A DNA stretch of 63,641 nucleotides from Mansonella perstans (lineage: Eukaryota > Nematoda > Chromadorea > Rhabditida > Onchocercidae), in contig JBAMDO010000263.1 of assembly GCA_037074765.1 (NCBI GenBank), positions 1 to 63,641 of the forward strand, given 5' to 3'. The notes below the pieces were generated by a model. The model ran no database searches. It saw only the letters and a list, made by a program, of their open reading frames with translations, and had not been told where the DNA came from. Position 1 is the first letter of the stretch; each line of letters opens with the position of its first letter. A program made the translations under genes and the position numbers. Shown one piece after another: positions 44,438-57,626 of the stretch.

Positions 44438-44490
44438 TTAATAATAACAATAGTCATAACAATATAATGATAATAATAATAACAAATATT
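44270..44490. repeat. (TAA)n microsatellite
   Basis: AAT/TAA triplet tract with a pure core of about 22 units near 44370-44437 and degenerate flanks. It produces a long poly-Ile open frame on the minus strand that is an artefact. Confidence 0.95.
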
Positions 44491-47400
44491 TCTAAGGACG
44501 AATAAATGATAATTATTTTGAATACAGCACAAATTTTTTACGAAACATTCTTCAGACACATTATTTGAGCATAACTTGCAAAAAGGTCAAAGCCAGCTAA
44601 AAGTAATTTTCAAAGTAATCAGTAACCATTCTAAAGTCCTTTTAAAATAAGCTTTACAAGTAACCAGGTCTTTTTTTAATTAAAATCAAAAAAAAAACCA
44701 AAACAGTAGCCGTTATTTCAGATTGTTTACTATACGACAACAGGTAGTTGTAAATTTAAATATGGTGTCGAGCAAATTGTCAAATTGAAAGAGCATCCGA
44801 TGATGCTATCATCTTTGTAAATGTGCAAAAAAAAGGAATACATTTGTGGCGCTGTTGTCTGCAAGAAAAGGAAAAGATGGCTATCGATGGCTTTGTTGTC
44901 TGAATGAAAATATTTCCTGATTTTATTGATAGTTTATGCACAAATGAAACACTGTTTGTAATTATATTTTGGTTTTTTTTTGTTTTTCATCTCGCCAAAT
45001 TCTTGAAAAAAATTTAATAGTAAAACAAAAAATAAAAATTGTTTGAAAAATAAGAGACAAAGAAGAAGCAGAATGAAGTAGCAGATGTGATTATTTTATT
45101 ACTTTTTATAATTATCTTTCTTTTCTTTCTTCATTTCCTTTACCATAGATTAATGATTTCTAATATTTTCTTGATCAGGAATTGGCCTTCTAATTTGTAG
45201 CAAAAACCACAACTTTCAAGAAAAAATAAATTCTGTTAATTTGAAAATAAACTTTAATCACAACATTCAACAGCTTCCGCTTGTTTTGCATACATCGCAC
45301 TATTGCCTTCATTGGTCGTATTTTGGTTCTCGCTAACCATCGGTTACGCATCATTACCTTAGATATTTGTCCGTTATGTTAAAATTATTTTAGATTTAAT
45401 TTGATTTCAAAATGTTAAAAAGAAAAAGATGAAAGAAGCAAGAAAAAAAAGTAAAAAAAATCTATGAAAAAAAGCAATAACTATGGACCATTTCTTCATT
45501 TAGTTATTCATTAATTAGTTTTGCTAAACGATTTATTACTGCATCTTTTTAATCATTTGCTGGTACGCACAGTATGTTCTTATCATACATTTTTATCAGT
45601 TTCCCCATATATCGTAAATTATTCTCTTATTACTAAAATCCTTTAACTAAAAAAATTAAATTTGTAAATTAATTTTGAATTACTAATGAAAAATAATTCT
45701 GTTCTATTTTGCATAATTTTAATAACAATAATTTGAGATTATTAATTTCCATTGCCTTCTTTAATAAGCTGAAATTTGTATTTTTTATTTTTGCATTATT
45801 ATTAATTTTTTTGAATAATATCATTTACTTGATCTTTGTTGTAAAAAAGATGGCAATAATTTACAATTTTTAAAAATTATTCATTTTTTTATTATTTTTT
45901 GATTAGATTTTAAGATTTCAAAAATTTCACATGTATTTTTTATCATTGATTGTTGATTGATTCATTAAATATAGTTAATTGTATTCTCATTCATTGTTAT
46001 TTTAGATTAATCATTGATCCGAGGCAAGTAACTTTTTAAAAAAAAATATATTTAAATTGTTATGACAATCCTTTACCATTATGTCGTGATTCATTTGATT
46101 AAGATTAATTCGTTCTAAATTAAATCTTTTCTACCATCACTTATATTCACTGATATTATTCCATAATTTTTTTTTCCTTAATAAATTGATAGTGCTGATT
46201 TTGCAGCATCATTAGCTAAACTGGATTCTTCAACTGATATGTTCATCTTATATCGTCGTTTAAATCTGAAGCAAATTCAACATCATAAATTTTCAAAATA
46301 ATTCATTTGACACTTGAATTACTTTTCGATCATTTACCGATACTTCCTTTTCCAGAATTATTTTTCAGTGTTTTTCTGGTGATCTTTCAAATCATAAGTG
46401 AAGTGATTTGAATAAAAATGGACTGAAGCATTTGATTGATTTCTGCAAACAGTATGTTCCTGGATGTATATGTAACCATGAAATGCAGTAAAAGGTTGAC
46501 CTGATTAATTAAAATTTAAGCAAATTAAATACTATTACCTCATAAAAAAACTGCATAATATATAGTTAATGGATAGTAAGTGGACGATGGATGCCAATAG
46601 AACTGACGCCAAAGACTTAATTGACCATTAGCGCCTAATAAATTACTGGTTATTCTGCATGGATCGAGACCGTTGTAGACTAATAATTTTTCGGCAGTTA
46701 CTCGGTCTGTTTTCAATTTAAATTTTATTGAAAATGGATAATTAGCTAGAATGATTCAAGTAAATTCAAATCCCGCTGTTAATCGGACTCATAGGGAATC
46801 AATTAAAATTCAAATCTTAAATGGCTTCAGATTTTTACTCTCTTTCTTTCGACAACTCCCTAATTGTATGTTATTTTCGGGAGTCTCATCATATCTTTCG
46901 TTTCTCCCAAAGTGCATACTCTTCTGCACTTAAGTCGCTGGAATTTTTCTGTTCCGTTTGAGTAATTAAGTTCCTTGCATTAGTTGATTTTAATTCCACT
47001 TCAGGTTTTAAAGTTTTAACATTTTACTTCCATAAAAGTTAGCAAATTTTAAGCCTTAAATCAGCTAACTTTCCATCGCAATCATGCGCCTTAAAATTTC
47101 TGTTCAAATCAATTTTTTTTTGTTTGAATTAATTTGCATGAAGTTTCAGCTTAAAAAAAAACTCCAATGTTTTACTTGTCTTAATTCCAGTTTTGATTTG
47201 GTTTTTCCAAATCCCAATTCGACATATTCAATTCGGGTTATAATTCTTAATTTTGAATGCTATTCCATTCCTCTAGAGTTTAACTTCATTCAAGCTTATT
47301 CAAGCGCCAAACTTCTGTCGGAATTTTAGCTTTAGATTTGTTTCTGAAATCTCCATTCCAGTTTCTTTATTGTTCAACTTGAAAATTAATTTCGAAGAAT

Positions 47401-48027
47401 TCATGTCTTTTTGCAGGATAAAACTTGTATATTGAATGAATTCTGATTTGGGACTACATTATGGCCGTTTGCGACAATTCTTCTTTGGTAATGAGCCATG
47501 GAAAATAGCAGGAAAAGATTCAGATATCGAAAAACTTTTTCAAAAATTCCTTTGCAAATTGCAAATTAAACTACAAAGGTTCATATTACAATTAACATAT
47601 TGCTGCTCTTTGCCGCTCTCTTTCGTTCCTTTTTCCCCAAATTTTTCCTAGACTTAAGTTTTACTCTGAAAATCTTGCCTATCTTTTTTACTTTCTGAGT
47701 TCGTCTGAATTCCGGGAAATTAGTGATTGATAGTGGCAAAATTTCCTGTCTTTTATCGAATAACAATTAAACTTTGTAATATGTATGACAAATGCTTACT
47801 GATCGTTTGAACTTCCAAGTGGTCAGCATTGCAAGTTAATATAATTACAGTGATGTAATAGTTATCATTGTTTAAAATTAACGATATTATAAATTCGTTG
47901 CAACATATTTAACTTACTGTCGTTATTTTTAAACCATTTTTTTGTCTTAATCAGTTTAGTTTTTTGAGTTACTTCATTGATTATATTCCTGTATTGCCAT
48001 ACGATCTGATTATCACAATTATTTATC
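44491..48027. other. Intergenic DNA before DHX34
   Basis: No supported gene. One exon-like stretch at about 46207-46302 follows a TTTTGCAG acceptor and stays open for 31 codons (ASLAKLDSSTDMFILYRR region) to a TAA. It could be a last exon of the aerolysin-like gene if exon 4 used a donor at about 43958, but this is weak. A block near 45780-45845 resembles 34440-34510. Confidence 0.4.
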
Positions 48028-51000
48028 ATGCTATCCAGGAGGAAGGAATGCGGGGAGCAGGATGAAGAAGATGTTGCTGCATCATCGAGTAACATCCTAG
48101 ATATCCCGGATAGCCCGAGATTCTTGCGTCATCATACAACCCGTTTAGCTGTGAATATTCGAGAAGATGATCCTGAACTGAGAGAAGTAAATTATTTGTA
48201 TATTTTTTTCTGAAACTTTTAGCGAGTGTTTGCTTAATTTTACTGTGAGAACTTGCCCTAATATTTATTTCTGGCACTTCTTTCAATGAGTAGGAAGTTT
48301 CTTCTCAAACTTTTTTGTAGCTTGATTTACTTACTTTTTACTTTAACGTGTTTTATTGGTTTTATCACTCTTTTTGGAATTCTGTCGTGTTTTTCAGATT
48401 GTTTTTTGGTGTAATTCAGTGAAAGAAATAATATCAATACAAGGCATGAATTTATCCGGCTATATATATTTCAGATTCCGGAGCATGTCTTATCCGAATA
48501 TACTTTTGCCCTTTCATCATTTATTGCTTACGAGAATCGAGTGAAATTCAGTCGACTGCGGCAATTGCGTAACTCCCAAAAAAACTTGCCCATTTGGGAA
48601 AAACGTGACGAAATTTTGGAAACACTACAAAATGTTAAATTTTGATATAATTTGTTGGCAAAACACTTTTTTGTTAAGCAGTGCGAGAGCACTGAAAATA
48701 ACATTATTGGTATTAAATCAATGAATCGTTATTCGCATAACTCGTTTGTTTGAAATCTTAGATTTTCGGACATCTATCCTTGTGTCTTCAAAATTCAATG
48801 CAACTTATATTTGGTGTTTCGTCGATTTTGCACGAGTACAAGAACATTTGTTTCAGGTAAAAGTTCTTCTTATTGCTGGTGATACAGGTTGCGGCAAAAG
48901 TACTCAGGTATATATTTTTTTTTTATATACTGGAATAGAAGTTTTTTTGATGTGTAAAATCAGATTTTTCGACTTCAGTTTCAAAGAAAAAATTGAATGG
49001 TTTTCAGATTCCACAATTTCTTCTGAATGCAGGTTACGATCGTATCGCTTGTACACAGCCACGTCGCATTGCAGCAATAGCTCTTGCTCGACGAGTTGCC
49101 TATGAAACGTTGAATGAGTATGGGAGTAAGATTGCTTATCAAATAAGGTTCGAGAAAACGCGTACGTCAAGAACTCGGCTGTTATTTGTCACCGAAGGAC
49201 TGCTCCTAAGGCAATTACAATCCGATCCGGAACTCAATCAGTATAATGTATCTAGTCATTTGTTTTTAATTTCAACTTACAGTAACAAGACATTGGCAGT
49301 AAAATAGCAGTTTCTATCCCCTAAAAACAATGCTCATTGTATCTATTCGATGATTAATGACTAGTAGTAACCATTAACTGATTGTTATTGACCATTCGCT
49401 CCTATCTATGTGTCTGTAAATAAGAGTTTGCAACATGATTTCCTCCGAGATTTTGTTCATTATTTTCATCAAGTCACATTTCAGGTTATTATACTGGATG
49501 AAATCCACGAACGTAATTTATCTGGTGATTTCTTGTTAGGACTACTTCGCAATTTGATACGGAAGCGAGATGATTTGAAATTAATTTTAATGAGTGCTAC
49601 TATCAATCTGGAATTGTTTCAGAGCTATTTCGAAGATACTCCGGTTATCAAGGTGTCCTTTTGAAGGATTTAAAGTGCTTCTAAGAGTTTATACTTTTGT
49701 TGATCTACAAGAATCTTCAGATAATGACACCAGTTTCGTTGAAATCAATTTGGGACTTTTATTACCCACTTTACATTAGATGATTTATTATATCGAGCAA
49801 GTCCATCCTATTTTCCAACCGAAACTTCTGTGCTTTAAAAACTGCTACTTATTTTAGGTAGCTGGACGCCTTTATCCTATTGAGCTAAGATATATACCAG
49901 TAAAGCAGCAGGTTGAATACGAATCAGAAAAGAAGAAAGCGAAAGTTGACCCGGAACCATACCTTAATGTGAGTCATAAATTCCCGTTTGAAAGATAGCC
50001 TTTTCATTTGACACACTACTCATTTTGAAAAATGAAACATTATCAACTGGCAGTTTCAAGAAAGAAATTCTTTTTAAGGATGTTTGTGGTGCCATGCAGC
50101 TGTCAATTTTTTTTAAATCTATGAAGTAGACTATTCTTATAATTTCTACTCCTCTTAGTACAGTATAGGAAAAATATTAGTTTCTTTAAATTTTTAATTA
50201 ATTTTTTCAACTGGAAAATATAGTACAGTCTCAGTGATAATCCGTAGTATATTTAGATCCTTCAAATGATTGATGCAAAAGTTGACACTAATGAAAGAGG
50301 TGACGTTCTGATATTCTTGAATGGTGTCTCAGAAATATCAACAGTTGCAGAAGCCTTAAAGGTTTACGCGGAAACATCGAAAAAATGGATTATTCTAACG
50401 CTGCACAGGTGTGGCCCTCGAGTGTTTCTTCATCATTTTTAACATTTTTATCACCAATTTTGTCCGAAACAACAGTAGCTGTATTAAACCTGGGAAATTA
50501 TATCAAGTAAAATTCTCACTTTACCTCTCTTGCTAAGTGATATAAAAGTTATATCCAGTACGCTATCAACAGAAGAACAGGATAAAGTGTTCGATATAGC
50601 GCCATTGGGAATTCGAAAATGCATTTTAAGCACCAATATTGCAGAAACATCTGTTACCATAGACCAGGTACTGATGTTTTCCCTCTTTGATAATTTTCTG
50701 TTGCAAATATAATGTTTAAATGAAAATGAAACAACCGTTCTTTATAGATTCGATTTGTTATCGATTCCGGGAAGGTAAATTTAGTCAAATTTGATTCGAA
50801 AACAGGGATGCATTCACTTCGGGAATACTGGACCTCTCAGGCATCCGCCGATCAACGGAAAGGTTTCGTAATTTTGAATTTAATGAAATGGAAGAAACGA
50901 AGTTTGTAATGGCGACAAGCAGACAAGTTTTATCGGACTTTCTTTAGCACATAATTTTTGGAATCGAAAAAAAATTCTGGCAAGAAAAGAACACTTCAAT

Positions 51001-54000
51001 AACTTAAGCCTAGAACTACAAAAGAAGGGAAAGAAATTGAAGTGAAAGTAAACTTTTGTTGCGATTTAGGTCGTGCTGGTAGAACCGGTCCAGGTATATG
51101 TTACAGACTCTATTCCCAGCAGCATTTCGATAAAATGGATCCGTTTACAGTTTCTGAAATTAATAGAGTCTCGTTGGAATCACTTGCCTTGCAAATCATC
51201 AGTATGAATCTCGGAAGTGAGTAGTTTTATGCGAAATAGATTACGGTAGTGTCGACTTATTTTGTAAGCACTTCGTAAATTCCCTTGCTCTACGGATATT
51301 ATGAAATTACTGCTTAAATTTCTTTTTCCAAGTTTATGCTTATGTTTCAGATAAACAATTTTTCAACCGTTGTGTAAACATTTTACCATATCGTAAGTCC
51401 ATATTTTATTTCGTTTTTTTTTTTTTTTTCAGTTTCACCGCTTGAATTTCCATTCATTGAGAAACCGAATATGGGTGAGTTAGAAGAAGCAGTACAAAGC
51501 TTATGGAGGCAAGGAATACTGGAAGCTGGCAGCACGAAGGATTTAACACCTTTGGGCAAGATAATAGCGAATATTCCAGTGGAAATTCCGATTGCAAAAG
51601 TTCGTTTTGAATGTGTATAAATTTCCACACCAAAATAGGCAGTTGGGTAGACTGAGCAGCTCACAAATATTGTCTGAGAAATGGCTACTTATTTCTATAT
51701 TTTTTGTGATAAATTTCATTTGAAACTCTTCTCATTTCTCGTTTATCGTTCATTTTTTAAGGTTTTAATATATGGTTGTGTTTTTGAACAAGTTGAGCCG
51801 TCGTTAACAATTGCTGCTAGTTTAGCAAGCAATTCACCTTTCACCAATCGATCGTTTCGAGAACCGGATATATTGGACCGGAGAAAAAATATTATGTCTG
51901 ATAACGGTGATCCGTTTGCACTGATTAATTTATATCGGTTAGTTTCAAATAAATCGATATTATTTTGTATTTATATAACCCAGAGATAATCTTCAGATCC
52001 AACTCCATAAACTACTCTGTAGATATTTTATATTCCTCCGTGTCTTCTTGTTTCGTTTTGAATTGAACGTTATTAACGTAATACTGGAAACATTTACGCT
52101 GGTAATTGTAAAAATCGAGGTAATTTGACTGACTAATCATGACTTGGCTTCGCGAACAAAGATTTGGAAGATTTTATCCACGTCGAATGAATCCACTGAT
52201 TCTGCGCAATGAATTTTTCAAATGAAGTGTGCAGCATGCGCAGAACTGTCTTCACTTTTTACTTCGGAGGCTCTGCCAAGGCCTAGCAAGCATGGACAGT
52301 GACAGCGAGATCCTCGGGCTGTAAGATTTTGGTTGAAGTATCCTTTTCTTCGATGGGTGACCTCGCAGGACTAATCGAGCTTCATCTGCCCAAGTTTGAA
52401 GAAAGAATTGTGCTTCTCCTAGAATGGTTGTTCGAAGTCTAACGGGCCCAACCTGCCCGTGAACACACTTTGCCTGACTTTTTGGTTTGGGATCTATCTG
52501 GCACGGCAGGCCCTGCCGGAGGCATAAGTCACTGCTATCATAGCTCACAACCTCACAAAGGTCCGCAAGCTTTTTCCCACAACAAAGGGAGTAGTCGTAA
52601 AATAAATAAATGAAAAGAAATAAAGCAACTGACAGGTTTTCTATTAACTGTGCAGTATGCTTTCTATATTACAGTGTGCAGATACAAAACAAGACGCAAG
52701 CATGACTTGAAGTATTTTGATAATTCTTTTCCTTACATTGCTGATATCATGTTTGTGCTTCTTCGATGAACGATAGTCTGGTATAAGAAGCAGTTACGAA
52801 ATAGTTTCTTGATGATCTACTGATAGTAAACGCAATATTTTATTCTATGGTTCAATGCAGATAATGTAGATTTTTTAAATATTTCGATAAGATTTCATGG
52901 AAATTTTTTGTATTCATTGTCGAATTTTTTAGAGAATTTGTGGAAGTTCAGGCTGAACGCGGTGATATACGTCAGTGGAGTCGAGAGAAAGGAATTGATA
53001 TTCAACGCATGTATGAAATCAGGCAGGTAGTTTGAAGAATAATAATTTTTACCAGTAAACATTCTTCTTTGATCATTTTTAATATTAACGAATTATTTTC
53101 ATCTATCGTTTCTTTGTTTTCGAAAACGTAGCCTGATTATCACGGATATAAAGCAAAGCGGTTTGATGACTGGCTTGATAAGCTTCTCTTGTCTGATTGT
53201 TTTTCCTTCTCTGAGTTATCTGAGATATTTGACAATAAAAAAATGAGTGAATGACTTTTAAATTTTAGGCAGTTACGACGCCAATTCAAAGAGCTATTGG
53301 AACACAGTGGTATCTTGGAAGCAGAAAGCGACATGGATAGTCGTGAGCGCCGTATCAATGCCGGTGATAGAAAGCGTCTCAATGAATTGAAAAAAGATGC
53401 TCGGTCCGCTTTTCAAAATTAAAATTAAAAACGTTGAATTATTTATAAATGATAACGTGCTCTCGATTGTGCTTCCAAAACTCCAAAATTATAAAGAATG
53501 TTTCACACCGCCATAGTTTTTAGTTACGAAGTGAAGAAACGTAAAGTGTTGAAGCCGGATGCTCATTTTGATTCACTAATGGATCCCGAAGGTTAGAAAT
53601 TTTTTTGAAGAATCATGAATCATTGTAATCAATAGCCTTTGCATACACAGAACTGATTTGATTATGCATCGAAGGGATTTGAAAAAAAAAGTAGCTTCTA
53701 AAGAGGGCGGACAATTTTAATCGTTAGGCTGCTCGAGCCACTTGCAGGTTTTTTTAAGTTTTTTTTAAAACTTTTTTAAGTGAAATATAACCCTGGTTTT
53801 TTTTCCGGTAATTTTTCGCTTATGGATAATGTCCAAGCTCTTGAATTCTACATGGAAAATCGTGAAAGCGGTATTCGAAATATTTTAAAGTCTCATCGCT
53901 TGAACGATGCTACGTTTTCGATTCTGAAATTTATTTTCACGGCCAGTGTTCATCCGCAGTACGCTATACTGGATCAGTACAATTCCTACAAGGTGAGGGG

Positions 54001-55576
54001 GTGTTGAATTCAGGATGAGCTAGAATTAAAATTATTTCCCATTTTTCCGAAAATTCCTATCCTCATATGATCAAGCCTAGGCATCTGATCCCTTTTCTTT
54101 TTCCTTCGTTTTCCCTCTTGTAAGTTCTCAGGCAACTTGATTTTGATTCAAGTATCTTTTCAGATCGGAAATGAACTTTTTGCTCATACGCAAAGAAAGC
54201 CATTTGCAGTCTTACATCCAAATAGTTGCTTGGCACTTTTACCAAATGCTTTGGATTATGATCGTAGTGACAAGGTTTTAACTTTATGTTTTTCTAAAAG
54301 GTTAATTTTTTTATGGATTGAGTTCTAGGAAGTAACCAGAACGTTCGTTTTCTTCTATTTCTCTTTGTTTTTTTTTGCGCTAATCTTTGGGTACCTTTTT
54401 GCCTAAACCCTGTTTTCAGCTGATAAAATGAAGCAACTAGACTGGTTTTACCATTATGTTATTTCTGATATGAAATGATATGGAATGACATTGCTCGACT
54501 TATAATGTTGTTTTCATTACAGGGCTTATCGAATTATCACCAATTGATCTCGTTTGCATCAATTATAGAAACTACAAAACCGTATATTTGTAATAGTTTA
54601 CGTGTCCCAGCGCTAGCTTTGCTCTTACTGTCGAAAACAGTATGTCCATTAAAATAATATCTGTAAATTTTATTAGGTTTTCATTTAAATTTAAGAATTG
54701 GTTTTTTCAGATAATATGTTCGGAAGATGACCATTCAGTTATCTGTGACGATTTTATTAGCTATAAATTTCCACGAGCAATGGAGTTCTTCACAGTTGTA
54801 GAGCAGGCATCTGCGACTCGTCGCCAGCTTGCCAGAGCGCTCAGAAGACGTCTTGAAGGAGATCTTTCCGGTCATGCGCTCGGTAAAAGTGTGTTGTCAT
54901 TTTTGCGGTCAAACGTGGAATATATGTGAGTTCATGCGAAAGGCCTGGATTCTTTAAGTTCGACATATATAAGATGAAAATCAAGCTTGATTTTACTGGA
55001 CAAATTAGTCTTTCACAAGTTCTAGTCTAACTCGTCGTGCTTGTCCGGGTGATAATAGAGAACTCGGTTTTATACTTCCATCGGGCGAAAAGCTGGACGA
55101 GGAAGGTGATGAAGAAATGCTAACATCAATACGACTTTACGAAGCTCAAAGTGATTCTAAGGTTGTTTTTGCCTTGTTTACAATTTATTTCTCTGAAATA
55201 GCATTTTAAATTCATTTTGTAGCAAATACAAAACTGAGACAATGGAATCAAAGGAACTTTTGGTAAAAGCCATTAATCTACTCCATTTTGATCTTCTGAA
55301 TGCGATTTCGGTGATTCAAATAGCTTCTCAAAAGAAATGATGTGAATTGTCACTTCAGTTCACATCACTTCTTTATATAAAAATTCTGGAAATGATTTTT
55401 TGGTTTGGTGCTATCTGTTTATCTATGATCCCAATATTTTTCAGCTGGAGGATGAACTTGCAAGCAACAAAACTGCCAAAAAGAAATCGAGCATTGAATA
55501 TTTTTGTGATGTTTGTCAAAAGACTCTTTTCTTTAGTACAGCTTTCGATATTCTAAGGCACAAGCGATCTCATTAG
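48028..55576 (+). CDS. DHX34: DEAH-box RNA helicase DHX34 / SMGL-2 ortholog
   Basis: RNA helicase known in C. elegans (smgl-2) and human as a nonsense-mediated decay factor. Twenty-one exons close in phase to 989 residues (human about 1140): 48028-48186, 48475-48633, 48857-48907, 49008-49247, 49485-49652, 49858-49968, 50257-50408, 50559-50667, 50748-50862, 51070-51216, 51433-51599, 51762-51937, 52933-53026, 53273-53403, 53524-53591, 53781-53992, 54164-54274, 54523-54639, 54711-54925, 55026-55161, 55445-55576. Motifs: Walker [18 protein letters not shown], box II as [19 protein letters not shown], and [12 protein letters not shown] split across exons 9-10. The ratchet region and LRRQFKELL follow. 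The DHX34-specific C-terminal half is present, ending in a Cys2His2-like CDVCQ...RHKRSH finger matching the human end. The intron after exon 14 has a weak donor (CG|GTCCGC). Intron 12 carries a repeat insertion. AATAAA at 55718 is a likely poly(A) signal. N-terminal start is the least certain part. Confidence 0.95.
52137..52605. repeat. GC-richer repeat element in DHX34 intron 12, long copy (A)
   Basis: About 470 bp, much richer in GC than its surroundings, inside the intron between 51937 and 52933. It begins TCATGACTTGGCTTCGCGAA and ends AGGTCCGCAAGCTTTTTCCC. Both ends recur in the copy at 56933-57105. A long open frame on the minus strand (52252-52548) lies within it and is not considered a separate gene. 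It may be a non-autonomous retroposon or an end fragment of a LINE; family not identified. Confidence 0.75.
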
Positions 55577-56932
55577 TTTTGTTTTTTTTACTATGTTCTT
55601 CAAAGTAACGAAGGTATGGTTTCTCATCTAAAATATCGCAAAATGAATTCTGGATTATTGAAACAGTTTGATTTGACATATTTTGATTTGAATTTACCAA
55701 AAGCACATTTTTTCGCAAATAAATGAATCATTTTGGATTTAACTGTTTCAACATTAAATAAGTTCAGATGGGCTGAGGAACGAACTCTTCGGATATTTTC
55801 AACGAAGACACTGTTCGTAAAAGCATATATAAATATGTTTCAGAACTTCCGATTTTTTTCTAAAATGTTTAATAAATATGTTTCAGAGCTCATAAGTTTT
55901 TTCTTTAATTCTAAAAACATCAAAAATTCATTTGAAAAGCATTAACCAATGATAAAACGTATATTTCAGTTCTGTTCTGTGTGAAGCAAATGTAGATGTA
56001 CTTCAAAAAAAAGGACATTAAAAAGGCTTCCGCATATTCTTCTGTTTCTAGAATTGATAAAGGAAGTGCAACCTTTCTGCATTTAAAAAGTATTGATGGT
56101 TAATATAATTTCAAAAAGTTTTCTTCGATTCTATCTCTCATCCGCTCAAATTAATTCTCGTCAACACTAAAAGTTTACGTTGTTGGTTAATATATATACT
56201 GTGACTTATCATAAAATCCACTTCTCTCTTGTCCATTTATTCTTCTTATTACAATAAAATTCACTGGACATTGTGATTCATGAAGTGTAAGAAAATGGAA
56301 TATAATTTCAATCCAAAGTAAAATATTTAATAATAAAAGATAAAGCAAAAAAAAGAAAGCATATGTTGAGCAAGAAGATAATAACAATCACTGAATTAGT
56401 ATTTTTGCTTTGTTGGTTTTGTAGTTGTGGTAAAACACATAAATGCAAAATAATGCAATGTCAAAAATAAGCAATTAGGCAAAATGTAATTAATCTGGCA
56501 AAATGATCAAGGTATATTTAATTATTCACAAACTTTACCATAGTTAATTCAGTTTCTTTCGGTTTGACCGATATTTTTTGTTCAATTACTTTTTAATTTC
56601 TCGAAATAAAACGATGAATTTTCCAGCGCAATTATTGCAATTTCAACATTAATTCAAAAAAAGCTTAATAATTAATTCATTCTAAAATTGTACATGAATC
56701 TTTTAAAATTATTTATCTCTTTCTATACAAAAATTTTTAATGCGTTCGAATCTTTTAACAATTATTAGCAATAACTTGGCTGGTAGTGTTAGAAAGGAAT
56801 ATTTCTTGCCTTGGCTTTTTTCTATTCTATTTCTTTTTCTCTCTCTCAGAAATTCAATTTTAATTTTTCCATAGTTTTTATGAGCTTATTAGGATGATAT
56901 AAAATGGCAGTGAGTTTCATTTCATTCGTTAT

Positions 56933-57105
56933 ATCATGACTTGGCTTTGCGAACGAAAATTTGGAGGATTTCATCCAAGCTTTGCCCCACCCTTCGATTT
57001 GGGATCCATCTAGCATGGAAGATCCCGCCGGAGATGTAAGTTGCCGCTAGCATGGCTCACAACTTCACGAGGGTCCGCAAGTTTTTTCCCACGTCAAATA
57101 TAATC
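56933..57105. repeat. Repeat element, short copy (B) of the DHX34-intron repeat
   Basis: Begins ATCATGACTTGGCTTTGCGA and ends GAGGGTCCGCAAGTTTTTTC, matching both ends of copy A in the same orientation. About 290 bp of the middle of copy A is absent, so B is an internally deleted relative. Confidence 0.75.
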
Positions 57106-57572
57106 CACTTATAAAAGCGCAAAAAGATACAAAGATGCGCAATAAACTGTCAATTTGGATAAATGAAAAAAATGAAACTGAAGGACATTGGATCAGAAAT
57201 AAGAATTTTCAATTAAAAATATTGAAGTTGAAAATTTCATATTTCTTTTTAAATTATTTGCATGTAAATCTAAGCAAAGAATAATGAGACTCTATTTACT
57301 TGCTTATGTTCTTCAGAGGGTTAATGTCTTTCTCTTTAGTGATTCAGATTAATTAATCAAATGCGTCGAGTGAAAAAAGATTTTTCATAATAGCTATTGG
57401 TATTAAAATTCAAATAAATATTTATATCTAAAGACACAATAACTGAATGGAATGATGTATTGGAAAGAATTAAAGAGAATAGCCGAACCAATATTTTTCT
57501 ATAGGTCTCTAATTAATGAAAAAAATAACCAGTCTCATTACTGCAATTAATTAGTACTAATTGATGAGTCGG

Positions 57573-57578
57573 TTTATT
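57573..57578 (-). terminator. Likely polyadenylation signal of the CaV2 gene
   Basis: AATAAA on the minus strand, 49 nt downstream of the stop codon at 57627. Confidence 0.5.
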
Positions 57579-57626
57579 GCTAGAATTAGCCAAAGGAAAA
57601 ATTTTTCGAAAATGAACGTATACGAT

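Larger units (their letters stand above)
55577..57626. other. Region between convergent DHX34 and CaV2 genes
   Basis: Shared 3' flank of two tail-to-tail genes. AATAAA at 55718-55723 (+) and its complement at 57578-57573 (for the minus-strand gene, 49 nt past its stop) are plausible polyadenylation signals. It also contains the short repeat copy B. No other gene seen. Confidence 0.6.

Noticed and set aside
44122..44559. 145-codon Ile/Tyr-rich frame on the minus strand
   Set aside because: Produced by the (TAA)n tract; no splice or start context.
52252..52548. 98-codon open frame on the minus strand
   Set aside because: Lies inside repeat copy A within a DHX34 intron; no recognisable domain.
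53134..53162. Possible 29-nt micro-exon in DHX34 intron 13
   Set aside because: With an alternative acceptor four bases earlier at exon 14 it would add 11 codons in frame, but its splice sites are weak and the human protein has no insertion there; direct joining (YEIRQ to LRRQFKELL) matches in length.
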